Part shown: positions 45,985 to 55,135 of the stretch, piece by piece
Layout: each line of letters begins with the position of its first letter
Position numbering within the stretch: position 1 is the stretch's first letter
Assembly (NCBI RefSeq): GCF_900115045.1
Contig: NZ_FOVC01000002.1
Span: forward strand, 62,001 to 126,000
DNA: 64,000 nt
From: Izhakiella capsodis
Lineage (GTDB): Bacteria > Pseudomonadota > Gammaproteobacteria > Enterobacterales > Enterobacteriaceae
Direction of reading: 5' to 3'
Notes under the pieces: generated by a model
Told to the model about the DNA's origin: nothing
Database searches by the model: none
What the model saw: the letters and a program-made list of their open reading frames with translations, nothing else
Position numbers and translations under genes: made by a program

Positions 45985-47550
45985 ATGCTCGACGCAAATA
46001 TGAAAAATCAGCTCAAGGCTTATCTTGAGCGTTTAACTAAACCTGTTGAGTTAGTGGCGACACTGGATGACAGCGACAAGTCGGCAGAAATTCGGAGTTT
46101 GCTGGCTGAAATAGCCGAACTTTCTGACAAGGTCAGCTTTACGGAACAGAACAATTTACCGGTGCGTAAACCTTCTTTTCTGATAACCAATCCTGGCTCT
46201 CACCAGGGGCCGCGCTTTGCCGGTTCGCCGATGGGCCACGAATTCACCTCACTGGTGCTGGCGCTGTTACAGACGGGGGGCCATCCCTCGAAAGAGGCCG
46301 AAGCGCTGCTGGATCAAATCCGCGAGCTGGATGTCGATCTGGCGTTTGAGACCTATTATTCTCTCTCCTGCCATAATTGCCCGGACGTGGTTCAGGCACT
46401 GAACTTAATGGCGGTACTTAACCCGCGCATTTCTCATACGGCTATCGACGGTGGTATGTTCCAGAATGAAATTCAGGAACGTAACGTAATGGGGGTGCCC
46501 GCGGTATTTCTTAACGGTAAAGAGTTTGGTCAGGGACGCATGACGCTGACCGATATTGTCAGCAAGGTCGATGTTAATGCTGACCAGCGTGCAGCTGAGG
46601 CGCTCAATAAGCGTGACGCTTATGAGGTGCTGATTGTGGGAAGCGGTCCGGCGGGGGCAGCGGCGGCGATCTATTCGGCGCGTAAAGGTATCCGGACCGG
46701 CCTGATGGGCGAGCGCTTTGGTGGTCAGGTGCTGGATACTGTTGATATTGAAAATTATATCTCAGTGCCAAAAACAGAAGGCGCGAAGCTTGCCGGCTCG
46801 TTGAAGGCGCACGTTGATGAGTATCAGGTTGATGTTATTGATAGTCAGAGCGCCAGCAAGCTTAAGCCTGCAGCGGTCGAGGGTGGTCTGCATGAAGTGC
46901 ATACGGCTTCAGGCGCGGTACTAAAAGCGCGCAGCGTGATTATTGCCACCGGCGCCCGCTGGCGCAACATGAACGTCCCTGGAGAAGATCAATATCGCAC
47001 GCGCGGCGTTACTTACTGTCCGCATTGTGATGGTCCACTGTTCAAAGGCAAGCGTGTCGCCGTTATCGGCGGCGGGAACTCGGGCGTTGAGGCTGCTATC
47101 GATCTGGCCGGTATTGTCGACCATGTCACACTGCTGGAGTTTGCGCAAGAGATGAAGGCGGATCAGGTATTGCAGAATAAAGTACGCAGTCTGAAAAACG
47201 TCGATATCGTTCTCAACGCTCAGACTACGGAAGTGAAGGGCGACGGGACGAAGCTTACCGGACTTGATTATAACGATCGCGTTAGTGGCAAGGGGTACCA
47301 CCTTGAGGTTGCCGGTATTTTCGTCCAGATCGGACTGTTGCCAAATACCCACTGGCTGGAAGGCTCCGTTGAACGTAATCGCATGGGTGAGGTGATTGTC
47401 GATGCGAAATGTGAAACCAGCGTGAAAGGTATTTTCGCCGCGGGTGACTGTACTACGGTGCCTTACAAACAGATTATCATCGCTACGGGTGAAGGGGCGA
47501 AAGCGTCACTGAGCGCTTTTGATTATCTGATCCGAACGCCAGCAGCCTGA
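45985..47550 (+). CDS. ahpF: Alkyl hydroperoxide reductase flavoprotein subunit AhpF
   Basis: 521-residue FAD enzyme that passes electrons from NADH to AhpC. The N-terminal tandem thioredoxin domain has the CxxC pair C129/C132 (SCHNCPDVV). The thioredoxin-reductase-like body has an FAD-binding start (VGSGPAGAAAAIYSARKG), the second redox pair YCPHCDGP and the NAD site VIGGGNSGVEAAIDLAG. It ends with FAAGDCTTVPYKQIIIATGE. ATG 45985 follows GGGAGGGAAC and gives the E. coli-like N-terminus. Confidence 0.98.
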   Translation: MLDANMKNQLKAYLERLTKPVELVATLDDSDKSAEIRSLLAEIAELSDKVSFTEQNNLPVRKPSFLITNPGSHQGPRFAGSPMGHEFTSLVLALLQTGGHPSKEAEALLDQIRELDVDLAFETYYSLSCHNCPDVVQALNLMAVLNPRISHTAIDGGMFQNEIQERNVMGVPAVFLNGKEFGQGRMTLTDIVSKVDVNADQRAAEALNKRDAYEVLIVGSGPAGAAAAIYSARKGIRTGLMGERFGGQVLDTVDIENYISVPKTEGAKLAGSLKAHVDEYQVDVIDSQSASKLKPAAVEGGLHEVHTASGAVLKARSVIIATGARWRNMNVPGEDQYRTRGVTYCPHCDGPLFKGKRVAVIGGGNSGVEAAIDLAGIVDHVTLLEFAQEMKADQVLQNKVRSLKNVDIVLNAQTTEVKGDGTKLTGLDYNDRVSGKGYHLEVAGIFVQIGLLPNTHWLEGSVERNRMGEVIVDAKCETSVKGIFAAGDCTTVPYKQIIIATGEGAKASLSAFDYLIRTPAA

Positions 47551-47632
47551 TTAACAGGTGATAAAGCTCCTGTAGTCAGCTTTTTCCAGACAAAGAACCA
47601 TGCTGGCTTCAGAACGACGGTTTATTCGCACT

Positions 47633-47659
47633 AAAGCGCCCTCAGAGGCGCTTTTTATC
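47633..47659 (+). terminator. Rho-independent terminator of ahpCF
   Basis: Stem AAAGCGCC/GGCGCTTT with a 6-base loop followed by TTT, about 80 bases after the ahpF stop. Confidence 0.8.
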
Positions 47660-47862
47660 GAGATGCGCCCGGCCAGTCTAATTTAAACGATATTGCGCTC
47701 AGGGTTCAGGTTGGTTTTATTCCCGCTCAGGCGGTAAAAATGCGGGTATCGTGTCGCCAAATAAAGTGGCGTTGATTTGGATTAAAACGATATCACCGCC
47801 GTCCCTGTTCAGTAAACGGTTACTACTTCTGAAGAGAGGGAACGCCGGGGTTAACTTCCTGA

Positions 47863-47889
47863 CAAAAAAAACTGCTCCTGAGAGCAGCT
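47863..47889 (-). terminator. Rho-independent terminator of the DUF1471 gene
   Basis: On the minus strand, stem GCTGCTCT/AGGAGCAG is followed by a run of eight T. It lies about 30 bases after the stop codon. The 200 bases between this and the ahpCF terminator hold no gene that I can see. Confidence 0.88.
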
Positions 47890-47919
47890 TAAAGGCATAT
47901 AGCGATATTGTGATAGTTA

Positions 47920-48141
47920 TTATTTGTCCAGCTCAGCTGTCATGTAGACACCGTTGTCAACGCGTGCGCTGGTAATTCTATAAGACTCTGCGCCGGCAGC
48001 TTTAGCTTTAGCTGCGATGTGGGCTTCTGCACTGTCTAGGGTGCTGCCGCGGGCAGATACGCTCTGGCCTGCATAACTACCAAAAGAAATCAGTGACAGA
48101 GCGGCAATGGCGGCGATTGATATTGCACGAATATTTTTCAT
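47920..48141 (-). CDS. YdgH/BhsA/McbA-like (DUF1471) periplasmic protein
   Basis: 73-residue secreted protein. The signal peptide MKNIRAISIAAIAALSLISFGSYA is followed by one DUF1471 domain: SARGSTLDSAEAHIAAKAKA, then SYRITSARVDNGVYMTAELDK. Small single-domain members (BhsA, McbA, YahO, YhcN) are stress-induced periplasmic or outer-membrane proteins that affect biofilm and permeability. Which paralogue this is cannot be decided by eye. It is single-gene with a strong terminator; its ribosome site GGAGAGATGAG overlaps an AT-rich leader. Confidence 0.85.
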   Translation of the reverse strand: MKNIRAISIAAIAALSLISFGSYAGQSVSARGSTLDSAEAHIAAKAKAAGAESYRITSARVDNGVYMTAELDK

Positions 48142-48345
48142 TTCTCATCTCTCCAGTTAATTTCTGCGGCAGCAAAAGAGTGTCTGCCGTCGATAAAACT
48201 AATAGTAACGACGATTATTATTAGCTGATTAACCAACTGTGCGATCTAAGTCACATTATTGTAAAAATAGGCTTGGAATAGACTTTAACGCCTTGATTAA
48301 CGGATTTATGCGATAACTTATTTTGCAAATTTAAGCTTGCAAGGC

Positions 48346-49035
48346 TCATTTGAGTGGATAGCTATCCGCAACCTCTCTTTCATCAATATGACTCGCAGCC
48401 ATATGAATGGCACGGCTGAACATATGACCGATAACGTCGGGATCGCGGCTGATCAGCACTATTGTCACCCTGCTGACGGATTTCAGAATGTTGAGCACAT
48501 TGAGCATCTCAGCCTGAATTGACATATCCAGCGTTGAGATTGGATCATCGAGTAGCAGGATTTTCAGTTGCAGCATAAGGGTGCGAACCAATGCTACTCG
48601 CCGGCGCTGGCCGCCAGAGAGCTGCTGCGGATAGCGATCCGTCAGCGCAGGGTCCAGCCCGACGTGGCGGAACCCCTTGTTGGTGCGATCGTCCGGGTTA
48701 TTCAGCACCCAGAGCTTCAGTGGTTCGGCGTGCGTGCGGCGCAGCCGATGGCGCGGATGCAGCGAGGCGTAGAGATCCTGAAGACCACTTGCACTTCGCG
48801 GCGCAGCACGCCGCTGAACACGTTTCCTGGCTGTGCCTGAAGGACGGCCAGCAACCTATGTTCCTGCCAGTGGGGATTGAGGCCAGCAATTGCCACGCAG
48901 CGATGATTTGCCGCAGCCTGATGGTCCGACTTAGCCAAAAAATTTACCGGTTTCGACGCGAAACGTTAGCGCGTCGACCACGGTATGCAGGACGTAACCC
49001 TGATGGAGCGCAACGCTCAGATCCTGTAACTTCAT
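48346..49035 (-). pseudogene. Decayed oligopeptide/nickel-type ABC ATPase gene
   Basis: The order of ATPase motifs is intact but spread over broken frames. From ATG 49035 the reading is MKLQDLSVALHQGYVLHTVV up to GKFFG and then a stop codon. It is directly followed in the same frame by the Walker A VGPSGCGKSSL. A frame change leads to AIAGLNPHWQ and REVQVVF, and a further change to QDLYASLHPRH. The signature LSGGQRRRVALVRTL and Walker B LKILLLDDPISTLD lie in the last open part (48708 to 48346). The domain type is that of DppF/OppF/NikE. With an in-frame stop and at least two shifts it cannot make a working protein. The matching permease and binding-protein genes are absent. Confidence 0.85.
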
Positions 49036-49048
49036 AAAGTTCGCCGCT

Positions 49049-50239
49049 TTATAGCACCGCCGGACAGCGGCTTTCGGCTGTACAGGCGGTTAAGCCCCGG
49101 TTATTGACCAGCTCGGTCAGCAGATCGTTTACGCCGTCACTCATCGCGGTGAAGCGTGTTAAGTCTGATCGGGTTACTACCACAAACACGCCGATATTAT
49201 ATTTGGGCGCCATCGCGATATAGGTGATAAACCCGCCGCCGCCGCCAGTTTTCTCGATGATGCCTGGCCGGTCGTCGCGGGGTGCCATATATACCCAGGC
49301 CATACCCAGAGCATCCGCCTTGCCGGGCACATCCATCCCCTCAACTTTAGTCAGCTGTCCGCGCGTATAAATCAGCGTTTGCAGGCGATCCACTTGCGGT
49401 GAGCGCACATGTACGTCTGATGAAAGAAACTGCTGCATCCAGCGTCCCATATCATCCGGGGTGGAGTAAACGCCGCCGCTGCCTATTGCCGCCAGGGTGT
49501 TATTACAGGGGCTGGCGCCTTTCGCGGGGATCATCAAACGGGCGCACTGCTCTGGCGACGGAGTAAAGGTGGTGTCTTTCATACCCAGTGGACGAGTGAC
49601 CATACTTTTTAGCAGGGTGGGGTAGGGGTGACCGGCAGCGCGGGTCAACGCATCTGCAAGTAGGTCAAATCCCAGATTGGAGTATTCGGCACGCGCCCCG
49701 GGTGGCGTTTTTAGGCTGGCGTTATTCAGCCAGTTCCAGCGCTGATCGTGAGTAGGCCATATGAACACCGGGCGTGGCCAGTGACCTCCAGGCTGTTCGC
49801 GTGGCAGCCCACTGGTATGCGTTGCCAGATTAATCAGACGAATCGTCTGACTGCCGTAAGACGGCACGCTGTGACCCGGTGGCGCATATTTACTGAGTGG
49901 ATCATCAAGACGCAGGACGCCTTGTTCCGCCAGTTTGACCATCACTTCACTGGTCATCAGCTTGCTCAGAGAGGCAATACGAATCAGTGAATCTTTCCGT
50001 GGCTGCATATCGTTGCCCGGACGGGTTTCGCCGTGGCTGGCAAACACTTTTTGATTGCCATCAATCGCCACCAGTGCCATACCTGTGGCTCCGCTGGCGT
50101 AAAAAATGTGTTCCGCGTAGCGTTCGACGATTTGCGAGGCCAGCAGAGGATTAGTGGCGATAGCGTTCGGTTGGGCCTGCACCATAACAGGCAGGGCAGC
50201 GACGGCCAGGGAGAGCAATAAGCAAAAGCGTGATTTCAA
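49049..50239 (-). CDS. ampH: D-alanyl-D-alanine carboxypeptidase/endopeptidase AmpH
   Basis: 396-residue periplasmic penicillin-binding protein of the class C beta-lactamase fold. It trims D-Ala and cuts D-Ala-mDAP cross-links in peptidoglycan turnover. The signal peptide ends at VMVQAQ. The catalytic serine is in SLSKL (the SxxK motif), the YxN-type motif is in YSNLGFDLLADAL, and the third box is near KTGGGGGFITYIAM. The match to E. coli AmpH is strong over the whole length (for example LGMKDTTFTPSPEQCARLM and GSGGVYSTPDDMGRWMQQFL). It is single-gene, opposite its E. coli context. Confidence 0.96.
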   Translation of the reverse strand: MKSRFCLLLSLAVAALPVMVQAQPNAIATNPLLASQIVERYAEHIFYASGATGMALVAIDGNQKVFASHGETRPGNDMQPRKDSLIRIASLSKLMTSEVMVKLAEQGVLRLDDPLSKYAPPGHSVPSYGSQTIRLINLATHTSGLPREQPGGHWPRPVFIWPTHDQRWNWLNNASLKTPPGARAEYSNLGFDLLADALTRAAGHPYPTLLKSMVTRPLGMKDTTFTPSPEQCARLMIPAKGASPCNNTLAAIGSGGVYSTPDDMGRWMQQFLSSDVHVRSPQVDRLQTLIYTRGQLTKVEGMDVPGKADALGMAWVYMAPRDDRPGIIEKTGGGGGFITYIAMAPKYNIGVFVVVTRSDLTRFTAMSDGVNDLLTELVNNRGLTACTAESRCPAVL

Positions 50240-50378
50240 GGGGGCAGAATCCTTGTTGTTAACCTGAAAATTTGCATTCAGTTTAATGGGTTTGTCAGTC
50301 TGGCATAGGGGAAGACAGGATTATTTTTATGCTGCTATTTGATAAAATGTGATGACAACCACTTTTTTCGCGCACGTC

Positions 50379-52715
50379 TTATTGCCTCACGCTTTTATTG
50401 GCCTTAGGGATGGGGCTTCTCTCCTCGGGACTCACCTGCAAACTCACCAGCCCAATACCAAGTTTGCGGGCGGGGAAGCCGTGGCTGAAACCTTCGTTAG
50501 TGTTGGTTGGTGACGGCGGCGTAATAACGATTTCGCTGGCAGCATCCGGATTGTCCAGCGTCAGGATCCGGCTTTCTACGTTCTCGGACAGCATGACGGT
50601 TTTACTGACGCTGCCAACGCTTATCGTGATCGGCTTACGTATATTCTCGCCAAAGGCGCGAGCCTCCATCATCAGCGTGAAGCGTGCTGGCAGAGGCTGG
50701 TTAAAACGGATGTGCACATCTGGCTGCAGGTTAGCATCTGACCAGCGGCCCCAGCTCTCAGTCGGCGATAGCCCGCTGATGCTGGCAACTGTATCCGGCA
50801 GGCCGGGTAGCCAGAACCGGATCTTGTCGCCAGGGTATTTCAGGTCAGGGTCCGCAATGCGCAATCGCTGCTGTATTTTCTGGTAACGGCCCTCTTGCGC
50901 CTCGTTTGTGACTGGCATGACAAGGCGCCCCTTGCTGAGGCCTTTCGCGACCGGTGAAATATGTACGCTGTCATTCAGCTGGCCGTTAGCGATGCAATAG
51001 CGGGTATCCATTGCCAGCTGACGATCCCAGACGCTGCCCATTTTGTAACAGCGATCTATCCAGACAAATTTTTCTTCCGGCTGGAAATCAGACAGTTGTT
51101 TTTTCAGCGAGTCCGACAAATAAACATCAAAATGCGGCTCAATTTTATCTTTCTTAACAGCCAGCAGCAGCGGCAGCCGGAAGTTAACACCGGCAAAGCT
51201 GAACGTATTTTGCGCGGTATCAATCTGATAATCGCTGAGGGTTTTAGGCAGGCCCCACAGGCTAATGATATTCGGTTTCCACTGGATAATTTTTTTCTGC
51301 AAATCAGGGTGAATTTCGCTCAACGAGGTTGCAGACAAGCTGCTACGTCCGAGACCGATAACGTTATCTCCCCCCATCGCATCCAGCACCGTGGCGCCAT
51401 TATCGAGCGTGCTGCGCCTTGCGGTAATAATTTTGCTTTCAGGTTCATCGCCGCGCACCATAAAAAACAGGTTGCGGCGATCGTGCTGATTGAGAAATTT
51501 GTAGGCGGAGTTATTCATCGCCAGATGGTCGGATGACACCACGATAAGGGTGTTTTTAAAGCCCGGCGTGCGCTTGATTTTGTCAATCAACGCGGCAATG
51601 TGCTGCTGGCTGCAACTGACGGCGGCAAATGACTTATTCTGGTTACCGTCAACGTCGTATGAGCGACGGCTGCAGCTGCGGGAAATAAATCCATCGGGAT
51701 GGTGAGTATCGACGGTCAGGGCAAACAGCGAGAAAGGCTCGCCTTTGGCCGTAAGCTCTATGTATTTGTCATACACCCTGCTAAGAACCGTATCGTCATA
51801 CCAGCCCCAATCGTTGCGGTAGGACGGATCTTGTACCCGCGATTTTAGCTCGTCAAAACCATACAGATGCTGAAAACCATGCGAAGAGAGGAAGGTGTCT
51901 TTGCCCGCAAAACGCAGGCTGGCACCCTGAAAGAAATAGTTCTGATAGCCCGCGGCTTTCAGGATATCGCCAAGACAGATGTTATGCGGATAAAAAGTAG
52001 ATAGCTCACTGGAAGCATTACCGTCAAACGGTGCAAACAGGGGGATACCACACTGTGATGCGACCATTCCGGCGATGGTGTAACCGGTGCCTGGCAGCTG
52101 TTCGGTATTACTGAAATCCAGGCTGTTTCCCATGATTGCGCTCAGCTCCGGTGCCAGGTCGGGAAAGGCCTTACGATCGAGGTAGGTGCGCTCAAAGCTT
52201 TCAGCGTAAATATAAATCAGATTGGGTCGCTTACCTGGCCGCAGCGTTTTGGACGGTTCTTTATAATAGGTATAGAAGTCGCTGTTGCCGCTTGCCAGCT
52301 CTGATTTGACGAGTCCGCTGACCTGTAGGTAGGCCGTGGAAGTACCGATCGAGGCGACGCCCAGCACCAAGGCGATCAGGCTCCAGAGCCGACTGTAATG
52401 CTGCTGCTTGCTCCGGCGCAGCAGCCAGGCCATAAGCAGAAAAATAGCCACCAGTCCCAGTAGCAGACTACCAGCCGGCAGCCAATATTTGCTGATACCA
52501 GCACCGCTCAGGCTGCTGGTGACGGTATAAAGCACGGCATCTGTAATGCCTTCGCCGGTGAAATAGTTGCAGGCAAGCAGAATGGCATTTAGCAGAACAA
52601 AGATAGCGGTTAGCGCGAGTATGACGCTGAACCAGCCTTTATGACTGCCAGCTTTACGGGCATAAATATAAACTGAAGCGATAAACAGCCCCAAAGACAG
52701 CCATTCAGAATGCAT
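50379..52715 (-). CDS. opgB: Phosphoglycerol transferase I (osmoregulated periplasmic glucan modification)
   Basis: 778-residue inner-membrane enzyme that transfers phosphoglycerol from phosphatidylglycerol to osmoregulated periplasmic glucans. It has four N-terminal membrane helices (to about residue 130), then a sulfatase/alkaline-phosphatase-fold domain on the periplasmic side. The nucleophile threonine lies in YAESFERTYLDRKAFP or the next TIAGMVASQCGIPLFAPF. Metal-site histidines are in LTVDTHHPDGFISR and VVSSDHLAMNNSAYKFL. The C-terminal part (about 540-778) matches E. coli OpgB (763 residues). Glucans of this kind matter for osmotic fitness and virulence in plant-associated enterobacteria. 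Confidence 0.95.
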   Translation of the reverse strand: MHSEWLSLGLFIASVYIYARKAGSHKGWFSVILALTAIFVLLNAILLACNYFTGEGITDAVLYTVTSSLSGAGISKYWLPAGSLLLGLVAIFLLMAWLLRRSKQQHYSRLWSLIALVLGVASIGTSTAYLQVSGLVKSELASGNSDFYTYYKEPSKTLRPGKRPNLIYIYAESFERTYLDRKAFPDLAPELSAIMGNSLDFSNTEQLPGTGYTIAGMVASQCGIPLFAPFDGNASSELSTFYPHNICLGDILKAAGYQNYFFQGASLRFAGKDTFLSSHGFQHLYGFDELKSRVQDPSYRNDWGWYDDTVLSRVYDKYIELTAKGEPFSLFALTVDTHHPDGFISRSCSRRSYDVDGNQNKSFAAVSCSQQHIAALIDKIKRTPGFKNTLIVVSSDHLAMNNSAYKFLNQHDRRNLFFMVRGDEPESKIITARRSTLDNGATVLDAMGGDNVIGLGRSSLSATSLSEIHPDLQKKIIQWKPNIISLWGLPKTLSDYQIDTAQNTFSFAGVNFRLPLLLAVKKDKIEPHFDVYLSDSLKKQLSDFQPEEKFVWIDRCYKMGSVWDRQLAMDTRYCIANGQLNDSVHISPVAKGLSKGRLVMPVTNEAQEGRYQKIQQRLRIADPDLKYPGDKIRFWLPGLPDTVASISGLSPTESWGRWSDANLQPDVHIRFNQPLPARFTLMMEARAFGENIRKPITISVGSVSKTVMLSENVESRILTLDNPDAASEIVITPPSPTNTNEGFSHGFPARKLGIGLVSLQVSPEERSPIPKANKSVRQ

Positions 52716-53000
52716 CGCGTTGTGTTACTCCCGGTGAAGATCAACTGGCGCACGACCTTGTGAGCCATATAAAGAGAGGTTAAGAGCGAGGTAATTTACC
52801 CGATGCATAAAATGATGACAATCATTCGACTGCCTTCGGGTAATGCTGTATGCGCTGACCCTGCCGCAGCGGACGTGTAGCGAGTGACAGTGAAAACGCG
52901 TCTTTCACGGCGATTTTTAGCGGAAAAGTGAAGATGATCCTGGAGTATAGAAAAGCGAACGGGACAGTTAATGCTGGGGAAAGCGCATTACGTTGTGCCA
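52716..53000. other. Region between opgB and the nickel permease
   Basis: 285 bases, no supported gene. It holds the opgB promoter near 52740-52800. An open frame at 52822-53019 on the minus strand shows no family resemblance and is not called. Confidence 0.45.
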
Positions 53001-53050
53001 GCCGGGCCACCCTCTGCAACGCTGAAGCGAGATGCTGATGGTGGCCCGGC
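53001..53050 (-). terminator. Long hairpin ending the urease-nickel gene group
   Basis: Perfect 11-bp arms GCCGGGCCACC/GGTGGCCCGGC separated by 28 bases, located eight bases after the stop of the nickel permease, the last gene of the minus-strand block. No T-run; it may stop exonucleases or act with Rho. Confidence 0.55.
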
Positions 53051-53058
53051 GTTGCCGA

Positions 53059-54108
53059 CTATCCCTGGCGCTGCGTTAAATCGAGCCGATCGTAACCGCG
53101 CAGGCGATAGTTGATAACCGATACCAACCAGCAGAGAACAAAAATACCGACAACCCAGAAGCCGAGGTTACTCAGTTGGTCATTGAGGTCGGCTATCAGT
53201 TGCCAGAAAGCACCTTGTGCGCCGAGCTTCTCGCCTATCAACCCCAGGGCTTCAATACCGCCGATAAACAACGCGACAATAACCGAGGCAAAGGTAATGG
53301 TCATATTGTAGTAAAGCTTGCGTGCCGGGCGGGCAAATGCCCAGCCGTAGGCACCGACCATAACCAGATTATCGATGGAATCAACCAGCATCATGCCCGA
53401 GGTAAACAGCGCGGGAAAAAGCATCAGCGCCCAGAGGTTCATGCCCTGCTGGGCACTGGCGGCGGCAATACCGAGCAGGCCAACTTCTGTTGCGGTATCG
53501 AAACCCAGACCGAACAGAAACCCCACCAGATACATTTGCCAGCTATGGTTCACCATATTAAACAGCGGTTTTAGCAGACGGGTAAAAATGCCACCACCCG
53601 CGAATAAATCCAGCGAGGCGCTATCATAGAGCTTGCCCTGTTTTAGCTGGCGGAATTTTTGCCAGACTTCAAATAAAATGATGAGGTTGATCAGCCCAAT
53701 CGCCAGTAAAAATACAGCCGATACCAGCGTGCCAATAACACTCCCTATGGAGTGAAAAGTCTCCAGATGCTGGCGAAACAGCATCGTTGTGGCGGCAATG
53801 GCGGCCGTCGCCAGGATGACAATCGTAGAATGGCCAAGAGAAAACCAGGCACCGACCCCTAACGGCGTGCGTCCCTGTTGCATCAGCTTACGGGTAACGT
53901 TATCTATTGCCGCAATGTGGTCAACATCCAGCGCGTGACGCAGGCCGAAACTCCAGGCCAGCAGCGCGGTGCCCATCAGTGCTGCGTTATGGCTGAAAAC
54001 GGCAGCGGTCAGAAGCCAGACTATCAGGTTAAGTGCAACAAGCCCTGACAATAGCCAGGCGGCACGTCGACGTGTAGAGCCAGAGAGGTGCGTAAAATGA
54101 GTCGCCAT
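53059..54108 (-). CDS. NiCoT-family nickel permease (HoxN/HupN/NixA)
   Basis: 349-residue inner-membrane permease with about eight helices. The family motif in helix II reads GLRHALDVDHIAAIDNVTRK; the usual form is RHAxDADHI, so one alanine is replaced by valine. Further motifs are LGHSTIVIL, LFGLGFDTATEVGLL and GMMLVDSIDNLVMVGAYGWA. ATG 54108 has AGGAAGAATATT as ribosome site and gives a start just before the first helix. It lies 28 bases after the urea channel gene, at the end of the urease block, and should supply nickel for the urease active site. Confidence 0.92.
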   Translation of the reverse strand: MATHFTHLSGSTRRRAAWLLSGLVALNLIVWLLTAAVFSHNAALMGTALLAWSFGLRHALDVDHIAAIDNVTRKLMQQGRTPLGVGAWFSLGHSTIVILATAAIAATTMLFRQHLETFHSIGSVIGTLVSAVFLLAIGLINLIILFEVWQKFRQLKQGKLYDSASLDLFAGGGIFTRLLKPLFNMVNHSWQMYLVGFLFGLGFDTATEVGLLGIAAASAQQGMNLWALMLFPALFTSGMMLVDSIDNLVMVGAYGWAFARPARKLYYNMTITFASVIVALFIGGIEALGLIGEKLGAQGAFWQLIADLNDQLSNLGFWVVGIFVLCWLVSVINYRLRGYDRLDLTQRQG

Positions 54109-54136
54109 AATATTCTTCCTGAAAAGTAATGCCCCT

Positions 54137-55114
54137 TTAAGGGGCAGAGGATAAGGGGGAGTTTTCGTTCTGATTTGCCAGTAGAAACAGCCATGAGACG
54201 ATGACAAAGGGCATTGTCAGCGTTGGAATATCGAGCGGCTTGAGCAGTGTATTAAATGCGCCTTGCATCAGCACGGTAAATACGACGCCGGTTAACGTAT
54301 AGCACAGCGTTTTGATACCTAAGCGATTGAATACGGCGCCAAGCGCGATGGCGGTCAGCACCGGGCTGAATGCGTACATACCGGACTCAATAGGCTGGCT
54401 ACCCGCGCCTGCCAGCATCGCAATCAGCACCGCGATCAGCGAGCCAGCCAGTGCCATCATCATCGCCAGGCGCGAGCTGACGGCCAAGCCCAGCAACATT
54501 AAAATGCCGCCAGCCGGGCTGTTGCACAAAAACACTTGTGAGACGCCGTCAAGCGTCGCGGGGATGATATGCGAGAGCTGCGGCAGCATGTCGGGCGGGG
54601 TGACCGATACCAGCACGGGTTGTGGCAACGGCGCTAAGCGTAAAAAGGAATGGCTTGCCAGCAGCACCGTCCAGGTCGTGAATACAAAAGGCGCAGTCAG
54701 TGCGGCGATTTGCCATTGCTTAAGCAAGCGGTTTACGCCTACCGTAACGATAACCGACATCAGTGCGCTGAAGATGATACACAGCCAAAGCCATGCTGAA
54801 GGGGCCAGAAAGGCTGGCAGTGCCGCGCCGACCAGACAGCCGTTATAGCCCAGCATACCACGGGTTAATGCTGTTCTGTCCTTCAGCAGTAAGCGTGCTG
54901 ACAAGGTGGCGACGAGGGTTGCCAGTAAGCATCCCCATGCAACCTGTGGCGCGTTGGCTTGCCAGGCGCTGACAACGATCGCAGCAAAAAAGAGCAGTCC
55001 GGTCAGCGGGTTATTCTGGAACATTACCTGGCTGAAACCGCGCAGTACCCAATCCAGCCAGCTGAGCACCGGAACGCGATCGCAGTAGGTTAACCAGCGT
55101 GTTTTCTTTTCCAT
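54137..55114 (-). CDS. yut: Urea transporter (UT family, Yut-like)
   Basis: 325-residue inner-membrane urea channel with about ten helices in two repeats. The family motif appears in the first half as NNPLTGLLFFAAIVVSAWQA and GMLGYNGCLVGAALPAFL. The second half has FLCNSPAGGILMLLGLAVSS and GMYAFSPVLTAIALGAVF. The closest described relative is Yersinia Yut, encoded beside its urease. Together with UreABC it lets the cell take up and split external urea. Start ATG 55114 leads straight into the family N-terminus. Confidence 0.92.
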   Translation of the reverse strand: MEKKTRWLTYCDRVPVLSWLDWVLRGFSQVMFQNNPLTGLLFFAAIVVSAWQANAPQVAWGCLLATLVATLSARLLLKDRTALTRGMLGYNGCLVGAALPAFLAPSAWLWLCIIFSALMSVIVTVGVNRLLKQWQIAALTAPFVFTTWTVLLASHSFLRLAPLPQPVLVSVTPPDMLPQLSHIIPATLDGVSQVFLCNSPAGGILMLLGLAVSSRLAMMMALAGSLIAVLIAMLAGAGSQPIESGMYAFSPVLTAIALGAVFNRLGIKTLCYTLTGVVFTVLMQGAFNTLLKPLDIPTLTMPFVIVSWLFLLANQNENSPLSSAP

Positions 55115-55135
55115 TAGTAGTACCCTGCACTAGAG

